DNA of 64,000 nucleotides from Clostridiales bacterium (GTDB taxonomy: Bacteria; Bacillota; Clostridia; Christensenellales; CAG-138), in contig DXWI01000013.1 in the NCBI GenBank assembly GCA_019416935.1, positions 3,464 to 67,463 on the forward strand. The letters run 5' to 3'. The position numbers and the translations under genes are program-made. The notes under the pieces were generated by a model that saw only the letters and a program-made list of their open reading frames with translations, did no database searches and was not told the origin of the DNA. This document shows positions 7,773-15,806 of the stretch, piece after piece. The number at the start of each line of letters is the position of its first letter. Within the stretch, counting starts at the first letter, position 1.

Positions 7773-8023
7773 GATATTTGCTTCTATATTCACTTTCTCA
7801 TCTGCCGAACGGAAGCATGCGTTTTGCTTTGACGCAATCTGCCGCACGATCTCCTGTCGCGGAATGCTGCGCTGTCATTTTGCGAATCGCAGCCTGCACT
7901 CCACCGCGAAAAGATTGAAAGGTACCGTGCGTGTCGGCATGGTTCACAACTTCCGGACTGCGCATCGACGCGCTCGGCGCAATCGCTTCGAGCCCTCCCC
8001 TTTGCTTCCGGTCTGCGCTGCCA
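7773..8023. other. Intergenic region without recognised features
   Basis: Between the terminator and the 3' end of the cupin gene I find no convincing open frame, hairpin or repeat. Codon-like bias is absent in the short frames that are open. Confidence 0.5.
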
Positions 8024-8476
8024 TCAATGCTCGGCACGCTTTGCGTCCTCGCTGGTCTGGTGCACGGTGCCGTGCGGATGATGCGGCGGCGCATACACGG
8101 AGGATAGCTTCAGCGGGCCGTCGCCGGTGTTGACAATGTTGTGCCAAGTGTTGCAGGGGACGAACAGGGCATCGCCGGCGAACAGGCACCAGTGCGTCTC
8201 CAGCCGGGCGCGGCAGCAACCCAGCTCGACCATGCACTGCCCCTCCTCCACGCGAATGTATTGATCGGTCTCCGGATGCACCTCAAGACCGATTTCACCG
8301 CACGGCGGAATACACATGAGTGTCATCTGCAAATGGCAGCCGGTCCACAGCGCTGTACGAAACGCTGCGTTCTGCCTTGCGGTTCTGCAAATCGGGACGG
8401 CGAACGGTACCGGTCCACGGTCAAATGTCAGACTGCGATGGGGAAAGCTACGCTTCCCTGATAGATTTTTGCGCAT
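8024..8476 (-). CDS. Cupin-domain protein
   Basis: A 150-residue single-domain cupin. Motif 1 is 'GEIGLEVHPETDQYIRVEEGQ' and motif 2 'FAGDALFVPCNTWHNIVNTG', with the metal-binding histidines and glutamate mostly in place. The ending 'YAPPHHPHGTVHQTSEDAKR' is typical of a conserved group of small bacterial cupins, possibly sugar-phosphate isomerase-like. AAAGGA precedes the ATG by 9 nt. It lies downstream of the ABC/enolase operon but is separated from it by a terminator-like hairpin, so it may be read only by read-through. Confidence 0.85.
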   Translation of the reverse strand: MRKNLSGKRSFPHRSLTFDRGPVPFAVPICRTARQNAAFRTALWTGCHLQMTLMCIPPCGEIGLEVHPETDQYIRVEEGQCMVELGCCRARLETHWCLFAGDALFVPCNTWHNIVNTGDGPLKLSSVYAPPHHPHGTVHQTSEDAKRAEH

Positions 8477-8612
8477 ACCATTCTTCCTTTCAGCAGCGGT
8501 TATTTCATGCTGCATACTATGCTGCATTCGGCCCGCCGCGTTCTATTTCCATGGCGGTACGAGCATTTTGTTATGCGCTATCGCTTGAATTTGTTGTCTT
8601 TGACCGAAAGTT

Positions 8613-8639
8613 AAAAAGAAGCGCCCTTAAGAGCGCTCC
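8613..8639 (-). terminator. Terminator of the catabolic operon
   Basis: On the minus strand GGAGCGC...GCGCTTC forms a 7-bp stem (plus 8618-8639) with the U-rich tail TTCTTTTTAA, 25 nt after the creatininase-like stop codon. Confidence 0.6.
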
Positions 8640-8663
8640 GAATTCTGTATCCCGTTCTATTGC

Positions 8664-9434
8664 TCAGTGAGCGGCCGTCCCTTCATGAAATACTTCCGAA
8701 AGAAACGCCGCAACCGCGGTTACGCCACACTCGATGAGCTCCCTGCCCTTTTCGGCGGAGGCCGCTGTGGTGTCGCCCCACGCGCCGCCTTGGCAATAGG
8801 CGCGGAAATTGCTGTACGTCCGAAACGGCGTTCCGTTCCAGCGACTGACCGCCTCCAGCCCCGGCAGGGGCTTTTCGCATGCCGCCCGTTCCATGCGCAT
8901 CTGTTCGCCGCACAGCGCCAACGCAACGCTCGTAATCAGCTCGGCGCCATGGCCGCGTCCGTTCTGCTGGTCTGCGAGCAGCTCGCCGCCGCGCATGCCC
9001 ACGGCCGCCCACCAGTCCGCCGTTGCAGCGGCATATCCCTGCGCCGTCAACCGGCGGCACACGGCTGAAGCAGCAAAGCCATTGAGCGAATGGACGTTCA
9101 GGAACAGCACCGCGCGCGCACCGCAGGTTTGCAGCAGCGAGGATGCCACGGCATATATATAGGCCTCCAGTGCATCGACCGGCACGTGCACCGTACCGTC
9201 CATGCCGCAAAACTCAGCGGTATCCCCATAGGGGATCGCCGGCGCAACGAGACAGCCCGTGCGCCGCGCAATCAAGGGGGCAACAGCCTGCGCCACCGTC
9301 AAATCCAGCCCCACCGGCCCGTGCGCGCCCAGAATCTCGATCGACGCCAACGGCAGGATGATTGCGGGCGCTTTGGCCGCTCGCGCTCTGATATCCGCAG
9401 CGGTCAGTTTTTGCAGCATGCATTCCTGTTCCAT
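8664..9434 (-). CDS. Creatininase family amidohydrolase-like protein
   Basis: The 256-residue protein follows the creatininase fold: 'ILPLASIEILGAHGPVGLDL' in place of the usual LPxGSxEQHGPHLPxxTD, 'FLNVHSLNG' in place of the NGHGGN metal loop, and 'GRGHGAELITSVAL'. Several metal-ligand positions are conserved (Glu, His, Asp), others altered, so it may act on another cyclic amide or formamide rather than creatinine. AGGGAG lies 7 nt before the ATG chosen. It follows the Gfo/Idh/MocA gene by 13 nt and is the last gene before the terminator. Confidence 0.75.
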   Translation of the reverse strand: MEQECMLQKLTAADIRARAAKAPAIILPLASIEILGAHGPVGLDLTVAQAVAPLIARRTGCLVAPAIPYGDTAEFCGMDGTVHVPVDALEAYIYAVASSLLQTCGARAVLFLNVHSLNGFAASAVCRRLTAQGYAAATADWWAAVGMRGGELLADQQNGRGHGAELITSVALALCGEQMRMERAACEKPLPGLEAVSRWNGTPFRTYSNFRAYCQGGAWGDTTAASAEKGRELIECGVTAVAAFLSEVFHEGTAAH

Positions 9435-9447
9435 TCGTCCGCTCCCT

Positions 9448-10482
9448 TCAATCGCGCGGCTTGATCGCGACCGGCTTGCCCGTCATCGCCGATTGTGTCA
9501 CGGCCAGCGCAACATCCATCGAACGGCAGGCGTCCGGAATATCGCTGCGAACCGGCGTACCCAACCGGATGGCGTCGATGAATTCGTTCCACTCCTCATG
9601 GAACGGATGGTGATCGACCGAACCGGAGTTGGGCTCGATCATGGGCAATTCGACCCAATCGTTCTGCTGCGGGAACAACGATTTGGAATAAAGCTTGCCG
9701 TTGCGGATCGCGCCGCCGGTACCAAGCAGATCGATATTGAACTGGTAGGGGAACGCCAGTCCATCCAGCGAGGCCGACATGCGGCCCACGCTGCCGTTGC
9801 AGAAGCGCACCGATGCGGAGATCGTCGTATCAAAGTCAAAATCGGGCCGGCCCGGACTTGCAAACGCACACACCTCCGCCACCTCGCCGTTGAGATAGCG
9901 CGCAGCGTCCGCCGCGTGGCAGCCGCCGGTGATCATCGCGCCGCCCGCAAATTCGCGCTTACGAATCCAGGGATAGCTTGAGAAAGTGGGCTTGATGCCG
10001 TGCCAGTAATCCGTACCGGCGTAATACACGTCCCCGATCGCGCCGGATTTCACCAGTTGTTTGAGGTTTGCCACGAGCGGCACCCAGCGAATCAGGAAAC
10101 TGACCACCGTTTTTTTATCGGTTTTCACCGCAGCATGATACAGCGCGTCCGTTTCCTCGGGCGTAATGCCGACCGGCTTTTCCAAAACAAGGTGTTTGCC
10201 GGCATTCAGCGCGAGAAGGCTCTCTTTCGCGTGCAGATAGTTGGGCATGCACTCGACCACGATCTCGACCGCCTCGTTATCCAACATGTCTTCATAACGG
10301 TCGTATGCCTTCGCGCCGGGCGCGACCCGCTCGATCAGCGCCTGCGCCTTCTCGACAGAGCGACCGCAGACCGCCGCCACATAGACATACGGATTATCCC
10401 GGATTGCCTCCGCGTGCTGCACGGCGACCTGACCGGTCCCGCGGATGCCAACACCTAGCAACCCCTCTCGAAACTGTGCCAT
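9448..10482 (-). CDS. Gfo/Idh/MocA family oxidoreductase
   Basis: A 344-residue NAD(P)-dependent dehydrogenase. The N-terminal Rossmann domain has 'GVGIRGTGQVAVQHAEAI' and the active-site motif 'HLVLEKPVG'; the C-terminal domain has 'GGAMITGGCHAADAARYLNGEV', the usual substrate-binding His-containing segment. Family members oxidise sugars, inositols or sugar acids. It starts one base after the ABC ATPase stop, so it belongs to the same transcript; the substrate may be the compound imported by that transporter or its dehydration product. Confidence 0.9.
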   Translation of the reverse strand: MAQFREGLLGVGIRGTGQVAVQHAEAIRDNPYVYVAAVCGRSVEKAQALIERVAPGAKAYDRYEDMLDNEAVEIVVECMPNYLHAKESLLALNAGKHLVLEKPVGITPEETDALYHAAVKTDKKTVVSFLIRWVPLVANLKQLVKSGAIGDVYYAGTDYWHGIKPTFSSYPWIRKREFAGGAMITGGCHAADAARYLNGEVAEVCAFASPGRPDFDFDTTISASVRFCNGSVGRMSASLDGLAFPYQFNIDLLGTGGAIRNGKLYSKSLFPQQNDWVELPMIEPNSGSVDHHPFHEEWNEFIDAIRLGTPVRSDIPDACRSMDVALAVTQSAMTGKPVAIKPRD

Positions 10483-10483
10483 A

Positions 10484-11248
10484 TTATTTCACCTCAAGCA
10501 TGTTGTAGATATCGAGGGAATATCTGCTGAACTCCGGCAGCAGCTTCTGTTCCAGCGTTCTTGGGCGCGGCAGATCGATCTCAACCGCGCCGACCATGCG
10601 GGACGGGCGCGCAGAGAGCACCACAACGCGGTCGGACAGGAACACGGCCTCGTTGATCTCATGCGTGACAAACAGAACCGTTTTCTTCGCCTCGGCCCAG
10701 ATGCGCAGCAGCTCAAAATTCATCTTCTCGCGCGTGATCGCATCCAAAGCGCCGAAGGGTTCGTCCATCAGGATGAGCTTCGGATCGTGGATCAATGCGC
10801 GCGCAATCGAAACGCGCTGCTGCATGCCGCCCGACAGCTCATTGGGATAGCAGCGCTCGAAACCCTTCAGGCCGACGAGCTCCAACAATTCCATGGCGCG
10901 GGAGACATACTTCTTCCGGTCTAGCTTCAAAATTTCAATGGGCAGCAGGACATTATCGATCACCCTGCGCCAATCGAGCAGCAACGCCTTCTGGAAGACG
11001 AAGCCGACCTCCTTCTGCGGATCGAATTCTTCTTTATCAACGATCAACTCGCCGGAGGTCTGTGGCATGAGACCCGCGATGATGCGCATCAGCGTGGTCT
11101 TGCCGCAGCCGGACGGGCCGACAATGCTTACAAATTCCTGAACTCCTACGTCGAAGGACACGCTGCCAAGCGCCTCGAGCTCGCCCTCGCGGGTGGTATA
11201 GACCTTTTTCAGGTTACGGATCGACAACAGCGTCTTTTTCTCTTCCAT
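10484..11248 (-). CDS. ABC transporter ATP-binding protein (SsuB/TauB/ThiZ type)
   Basis: The 254-residue ATPase has Walker A 'GPSGCGKTT', Q-loop 'VGFVFQKALLLDWRRV', signature 'LSGGMQQRVSIARAL' and Walker B 'LILMDEPFGALD'. The 'LLDWR' after the Q-loop is typical of nitrate/sulfonate/pyrimidine-precursor importers. It is separated from the binding-protein gene by a 12-bp hairpin that could lower its expression relative to the binding protein. Confidence 0.95.
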   Translation of the reverse strand: MEEKKTLLSIRNLKKVYTTREGELEALGSVSFDVGVQEFVSIVGPSGCGKTTLMRIIAGLMPQTSGELIVDKEEFDPQKEVGFVFQKALLLDWRRVIDNVLLPIEILKLDRKKYVSRAMELLELVGLKGFERCYPNELSGGMQQRVSIARALIHDPKLILMDEPFGALDAITREKMNFELLRIWAEAKKTVLFVTHEINEAVFLSDRVVVLSARPSRMVGAVEIDLPRPRTLEQKLLPEFSRYSLDIYNMLEVK

Positions 11249-11285
11249 GATGACCGCTCTTTCTATCAGCTTCTGTTTCGTGGAT

Positions 11286-11314
11286 GCTGCGCCGCCGCAG
11301 TACGGCGGCGCAGC
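11286..11314 (-). promoter_or_regulatory. Intra-operon stem-loop after the binding-protein gene
   Basis: A perfect 12-bp GC stem (11286-11297 with 11303-11314) with a 5-nt loop and no U-tract lies 24 nt after the lipoprotein stop. Such hairpins usually stabilise the upstream message and reduce read-through to the ATPase. Confidence 0.6.
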
Positions 11315-11338
11315 GCTTCCGGTTGGATTTAGGGAATG

Positions 11339-12424
11339 TTATTCCATCTCAAAGTTGGTGTACGGGGTTTCCGGCAGGAAGCTCGCATCGTAGATTTCTT
11401 CCACACCGAAGCTCAGCTCGGTCTGGTAGTTGTTGACCAGATCGTAGGTCTGCTGCATCTTGGCCGGATCAATGTAGCCAATGCCGTTGTCCTTGTAGTT
11501 CTGCGTCTTGAGGAACTTGTACTCAATCTGCAAGGATTTGAGCAGGTCGTCCTTGTTGATGGAGTGATACTTGGACAGAATCTCAATGGCTTCTTCGGAG
11601 TTGTTCAGCGTATACTCCCATGCGCGGTACGTTACATCGAGGAACGTCTTGAGCATTTCGGGATCGTTGGCGATGGTTTCATCGCTGGCGATATAGGAAT
11701 GCGCATAGCACTGGAAGCCATAGTCCGCCCACAGGAAGTTGCTGAAGCCGCCATCCGGAATGGCGCTCTCAAAGTTCGGATATCCGGTGAGCAGTTCGAA
11801 CACGACGTCCGCATTGTGCGAAGCCAGCGCGGAAACCTTGGCCGTGGACTCGATGTTGACAAATTCAACACTGTTCGGATCGACGCCGATCATGGCGGCG
11901 AATGCCGGCCACATGACCTTATGGCCATCGGTCTCGGGAACGGCGACCGTCTTGCCGACGATGTCCGCCGGGGAAGTCATGCCGCTGTCATCCCAGAAGT
12001 ACATGGAGTTGGGATGGTTATCAAAGATGATGCCGATGATCTTCGCCTTGGCGTCCTGCGCACGATACTGGAACACGACGGGCGCATCCGCAATGGCGAT
12101 GTCGGCCGTACCGGCGTCGATGGCCGTCACGGAATAGCCGGAGCCCTGACCGATGATGATGTTGACGTCAAGACCGGCTTCCTTGTACCAGCCCTTATCC
12201 AGCGCCACGTAGTACGGGCTGTGGTCGGCGGCGATGGTCCAGTTCAGCAGGAAGTCCACCTTCTTGAGTTCTTCGGGTGCATCCGTGGGATCGGCGGGCT
12301 CGGTTGCAGGCGCGTTGGTGGCCTCGGGTGCATCGGTCGGGTCTGCGGGCGCATTTGTCTGTGCGCAGGCCACCAGACTGACGGCCATCGCCAGAACCAG
12401 CAGCAGTGACAACAGTTTCTTCAT
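11339..12424 (-). CDS. ABC substrate-binding lipoprotein (NMT1/THI5-like)
   Basis: A 361-residue binding protein with signal peptide MKKLLSLLLVLAMAVSLVAC and lipobox LVAC, followed by a linker in which PTDAPE occurs twice. The mature domain begins 'KKVDFLLNWTIAADHSPYYVALDKGWYKEAGLDV', the classic NMT1/THI5-like entry, and has 'GTADIAIADAPVVFQYRAQ'. Relatives bind thiamin-pyrimidine precursors, riboflavin, nitrate or alkanesulfonates; the substrate here is not evident. AAGGAGGAAC precedes the ATG. Confidence 0.9.
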   Translation of the reverse strand: MKKLLSLLLVLAMAVSLVACAQTNAPADPTDAPEATNAPATEPADPTDAPEELKKVDFLLNWTIAADHSPYYVALDKGWYKEAGLDVNIIIGQGSGYSVTAIDAGTADIAIADAPVVFQYRAQDAKAKIIGIIFDNHPNSMYFWDDSGMTSPADIVGKTVAVPETDGHKVMWPAFAAMIGVDPNSVEFVNIESTAKVSALASHNADVVFELLTGYPNFESAIPDGGFSNFLWADYGFQCYAHSYIASDETIANDPEMLKTFLDVTYRAWEYTLNNSEEAIEILSKYHSINKDDLLKSLQIEYKFLKTQNYKDNGIGYIDPAKMQQTYDLVNNYQTELSFGVEEIYDASFLPETPYTNFEME

Positions 12425-12539
12425 GATCGTTCCTCCTTCATAGTTCTTTGGTTTTGTTTTGTTCTCTCCTGCCGATGCTTGCCGCAGCATCCGCCGCAGC
12501 ACCGGCGAAGATATTTGGAAATCGTGAACGCATCGTTGA

Positions 12540-13361
12540 TTATGCGTCCACGCGCTCCTTCACAAAGTTCCACGGCATCAGCAGGCGCTCAGACAGCGAA
12601 ACCAACAGATACATGCCCCAGCCGAGCATGCTCATCATGATCAGCGATGCGAACATCGGCGGCGTGTCCATGGTGAGCTGCGCATTGACGATCACATAGC
12701 CAAGGCCCTTATCCGAGGCGATCAATTCGCCCACGATCACGCCCATGATACACAGCGAGCTGCTGATCTTAAGACCGGAGAAGATATAGGGCAGCGCGCC
12801 GGGCAGTTGGATTTTGAACAGGATCTGCCAGCGGTTTGCGCCCAGATAACGCACCAGATCGATCAGCTGCCGGTCCTGCGCGTTGAGGCCGGTCACGGTG
12901 TTGATGACCATCGGGAAAAAGCTGATCAGGAACGCAATGAGCACGTTGGTCTTGAGTCCGTAACCGATCCAGATCAAAAGAATCGGCGCGATGGCAATCA
13001 TCGGCAGGGAACTGATGAAAATGAATGCTGGCATCAGGATGTTCTGCACCGCCTTCGACCAGACGATCAGGATGGCCAGCGCAATGCCGCCGGCGGCGAC
13101 GACCGCAAAGCTGATGGCATACTCCTTGAGCGTGACCAGAATGTTGAGCGCCCAATGATAGTTGGCGTCCGGCTGCGGTACGAACAGGTGGTAGAATGCG
13201 CTCGACGGCGTGCAGAGGAACGCCTCCTGCACTTGGAACACGCGCACAAGCACCTCCCAGATGACGAGGAACAGCACGATGGAAATGATGTTCTGCAATC
13301 CCTTCATGGGCTTTGCGCCATGCTTGGGCAGCATGCTGCCCTTCTGAACCTTACTCTTCAT
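12540..13361 (-). CDS. ABC transporter permease (first)
   Basis: A 273-residue permease with about six transmembrane helices and the BPD_transp_1 EAA-like loop 'DLVRYLGANRWQILFKIQLPGALPYIFSGLKIS'. It is of the SsuC/TauC class. Its start lies 3 nt after the stop of a second, non-identical permease, so the importer probably uses a heterodimeric channel, whereas this class normally has one permease gene. Confidence 0.92.
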   Translation of the reverse strand: MKSKVQKGSMLPKHGAKPMKGLQNIISIVLFLVIWEVLVRVFQVQEAFLCTPSSAFYHLFVPQPDANYHWALNILVTLKEYAISFAVVAAGGIALAILIVWSKAVQNILMPAFIFISSLPMIAIAPILLIWIGYGLKTNVLIAFLISFFPMVINTVTGLNAQDRQLIDLVRYLGANRWQILFKIQLPGALPYIFSGLKISSSLCIMGVIVGELIASDKGLGYVIVNAQLTMDTPPMFASLIMMSMLGWGMYLLVSLSERLLMPWNFVKERVDA

Positions 13362-13364
13362 GGA

Positions 13365-14159
13365 CTATTCCTCCAGTTCCGTTCTGTTCGCCCACGGCAT
13401 GCACAGATGCTCTGCAACCGAGATCATGCGGAAGAACAGCAAGCCGATGGCCGCCAGCAAAAGCAGGCAGGCAAACATGGTCGCCATGTCGATGTTGGCC
13501 TGTGCGGAACGCAGCAGACGGCCCAGTCCGCTCTTGGATGCAATGAACTCGCCGACAATCGAGCCGGTGACGCACATGGTCGCGCTCGTTTTGATGCCCG
13601 CGAACAGATGCGGCAGCGCATTGGGGATACGGATCTTTACGAAAATCTGCGCCTTGGTCGCGCCGAGATACCCCACCAGATCCAACAGGTTGTCGTCGAT
13701 CTCGATGAGCCCCGTCACCGTATTGATGACGACAGGGAAGAACGCAACCAACACCGCAACGAAGATATTCGTTTTAAGGCCATAGCCGAACCAGAGCAGG
13801 AACAGCGGCGCAAGCGCGATCTTCGGGATGGAGTTAAGCAGTACGATCACCGGCATGATGAGCTTGTTGAGCGGCTTGGACCATGCGATCAGGAGCGCCA
13901 GCAGCACGCCGGCCACCAGCGTGACCAGAAAGCTGAGCAGAATTTCGCTCGCGGTCGTGCCGATGTTGAGCCACCAGTTGTTCTTCGCGGCCATAGCCGG
14001 ATCGAACAAACTTTTGAACACCAGCAGCGGCGAGGGCAGCACATATTTCTTGATGTGAAAGATTTCAATGGCTCCCTGCCAGATGCCGAGCACAGCCAGT
14101 ACGCCGACAATCTTCCAGAGAACGGACTTTGCGCGCCGGAACGTCTTGGACTTTTTCAT
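13365..14159 (-). CDS. ABC transporter permease (second)
   Basis: A 264-residue SsuC-type permease with 'DLVGYLGATKAQIFVKIRIPNALPHLFAGIKTS' as the ATPase-coupling loop. It is clearly related to its neighbour but not a recent duplicate (about half the aligned positions differ). Its ATG overlaps the enolase-superfamily stop by 4 nt. Confidence 0.92.
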   Translation of the reverse strand: MKKSKTFRRAKSVLWKIVGVLAVLGIWQGAIEIFHIKKYVLPSPLLVFKSLFDPAMAAKNNWWLNIGTTASEILLSFLVTLVAGVLLALLIAWSKPLNKLIMPVIVLLNSIPKIALAPLFLLWFGYGLKTNIFVAVLVAFFPVVINTVTGLIEIDDNLLDLVGYLGATKAQIFVKIRIPNALPHLFAGIKTSATMCVTGSIVGEFIASKSGLGRLLRSAQANIDMATMFACLLLLAAIGLLFFRMISVAEHLCMPWANRTELEE

Positions 14160-15553
14160 GCTTTCTCCCCCTCCGCTTCCGCAGCCTGTCGGATCTCTTC
14201 AAGCCGGTACCCAAACCCGGTGCAGCCGAGCGATTCCAGCGAAACGCAGCCGTGATTGCGCTTGTACAGACCGGGATGAATGCGTGCCTCGTCGCGCGAG
14301 GCGTCCGGACAGAACTGCATGGAATTGACCTCCACGCCCATGATCGTGCCGGCGTTGGCAGCGAGCAGAACGTGCGGTATGATCGCCAGACGCGGATTCG
14401 TCAAATCCTGCACCATGATGGCCATGCCGTGCTGCCGCGCCCAACAGAGCGAGAGCATCGCGCCGGTCAGCGTTTTGCAGGTCTTGAGCGCGACGCCGTT
14501 CCAGCCCAGCGCATAGCCCTGCGCCACGAAGCGCCAGTCGTGCGCGCTCTCGTCCATGAGCAGGAGCTTGCGCCCGCTGACCGCGTGCACATCGATGCGA
14601 TGCTTCTCGAGATCATAGGGAAAGGGCTGCTCGACATACAGGATGCGGTCGAAGATCGCTGGCTCCTCCGCCTTGAGACGGTCAAGCATATCGCATACAT
14701 ACTCCGGTTCTTCCACGGTGCAGTTGAAATCCGTGGTCAGGTTTTCGATATTCTTTTTCAATGCGATACGACCAACGCGGACAATCCGCTCGTAATCCCA
14801 GGCTGCATCGTTTCCGGTCAGCTTGATCTTGAGGTTTTTCAACCCATCGCGATCGATCCAGTCCTCCAAAAGGACGGGGTACGCATCCCTCGGTTCCTTG
14901 CCGGTCAGGTCGTCCACGGTCAACGGATCCTTGCCGCCGACGAGATGGCACGCGGCGATCGAGGTCGGCGCCTTGCCACGCGGCACGAGATACGCCTCCG
15001 GATACCGGCCCTGAAACGCGGAACGGTATTCCTCCGTATAATAAGCAGACAAATCCCGATTCATGTACCTGGCGTTGAAGCAGTCGAACACGGGAATTTG
15101 GTGGAGCTTTCCATACGCGTCATAGAGCGCCAGATCGAACGCCGAGCAGCACACCAGCGCCGCCAGATACGGCATCTGCTCCGCCTCGGGTCGATTTGCG
15201 TTCTCTTTGGTCAGGCATTCGCCAAGCCGCGCCTCGAGAAAATGCGCGCCGATCTCCATCGGATGGCCGACGGTGGTTTCCTGCCGCCATGCCGCGCCCA
15301 GCGTCGTGCAAAAGGCGCGCATCCGCTGCACGCGCGTTTTCTGGGACAGCTCGCTCGGCCAGCTCCATGCGGCGGCCAGCGGCGTTTCGCCGTGTCCGCA
15401 GGCGGTGCGCCCATCCTCGCCCTGCAGGGTCACGCGCACAAGCACGGTTTCCCCGCCGGTTGACACTTCATGTCCGAATTTGAGCGGCACACGGTTGTCG
15501 TACCGAAAAAACGCGGTCGTTACATCCACAATAGCAGCATTCATTCCATTCAT
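14156..15553 (-). CDS. Enolase-superfamily (mandelate racemase/muconate lactonising-like) enzyme
   Basis: A 465-residue protein. The second domain has the superfamily residues: lysines in 'LKNLKIKLTG', metal-binding Asp in 'TTDFNCTVEEP', Glu in 'YVEQPFPYD', Asp/Glu in 'LLMDESAHD' and a late lysine in 'VALKTCKTLTGA'. Such enzymes abstract a proton alpha to a carboxylate, giving epimerisation or dehydration. It is longer than a typical member because of an insertion around residues 175-225. GGAG precedes the ATG by 7 nt. It is the first gene of the ABC operon, so its substrate is probably the imported acid. Confidence 0.85.
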   Translation of the reverse strand: MNGMNAAIVDVTTAFFRYDNRVPLKFGHEVSTGGETVLVRVTLQGEDGRTACGHGETPLAAAWSWPSELSQKTRVQRMRAFCTTLGAAWRQETTVGHPMEIGAHFLEARLGECLTKENANRPEAEQMPYLAALVCCSAFDLALYDAYGKLHQIPVFDCFNARYMNRDLSAYYTEEYRSAFQGRYPEAYLVPRGKAPTSIAACHLVGGKDPLTVDDLTGKEPRDAYPVLLEDWIDRDGLKNLKIKLTGNDAAWDYERIVRVGRIALKKNIENLTTDFNCTVEEPEYVCDMLDRLKAEEPAIFDRILYVEQPFPYDLEKHRIDVHAVSGRKLLLMDESAHDWRFVAQGYALGWNGVALKTCKTLTGAMLSLCWARQHGMAIMVQDLTNPRLAIIPHVLLAANAGTIMGVEVNSMQFCPDASRDEARIHPGLYKRNHGCVSLESLGCTGFGYRLEEIRQAAEAEGEKA

Positions 15554-15661
15554 GGGCTTACTCCGGTTCTATAATTCTCTGGTGGGGTGTTGAGAAATTT
15601 CAGTCGGTATGGATTCCATCCGATCGGTCGTCTACACCATTTTCGTTTACTGTGTATGGTT

Positions 15662-15690
15662 ATGGTAACACGATGCGTTTAATTTGTCAA
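15662..15690 (-). promoter_or_regulatory. SigA-type promoter of the catabolic operon
   Basis: Minus-strand TTGACA (plus 15685-15690), 17-nt spacer and TACCAT (15662-15667). The predicted start near 15655 leaves a leader of about 100 nt before the enolase-superfamily ATG. Confidence 0.55.
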
Positions 15691-15705
15691 CCACGTGGAC
15701 AAAAT
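15683..15705. promoter_or_regulatory. Candidate operator between divergent promoters
   Basis: The 8-bp palindrome CCACGTGG (15691-15698) is flanked by TTTGT and ACAAA arms and abuts the -35 of the catabolic operon. It is the natural place for the divergent ROK repressor to bind; this is inferred, not shown. Confidence 0.4.
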
Positions 15706-15770
15706 ATTCCTGATACAACAAATAATATGGCAATGAACTGAAAGTTTGCGGCCAAACCGTCTTTTTTCGG

Positions 15771-15799
15771 TTGTGTGGCTGCAAAAACTTCGATATAAT
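15771..15799 (+). promoter_or_regulatory. SigA-type promoter of the ROK repressor (leaderless)
   Basis: TTGTGT (15771-15776), 17-nt spacer, TATAAT (15794-15799). The ATG at 15807 lies 7 nt after the -10, so the message should start at or within 2 nt of the start codon. Confidence 0.65.
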
Positions 15800-15806
15800 G
15801 ACAGGT

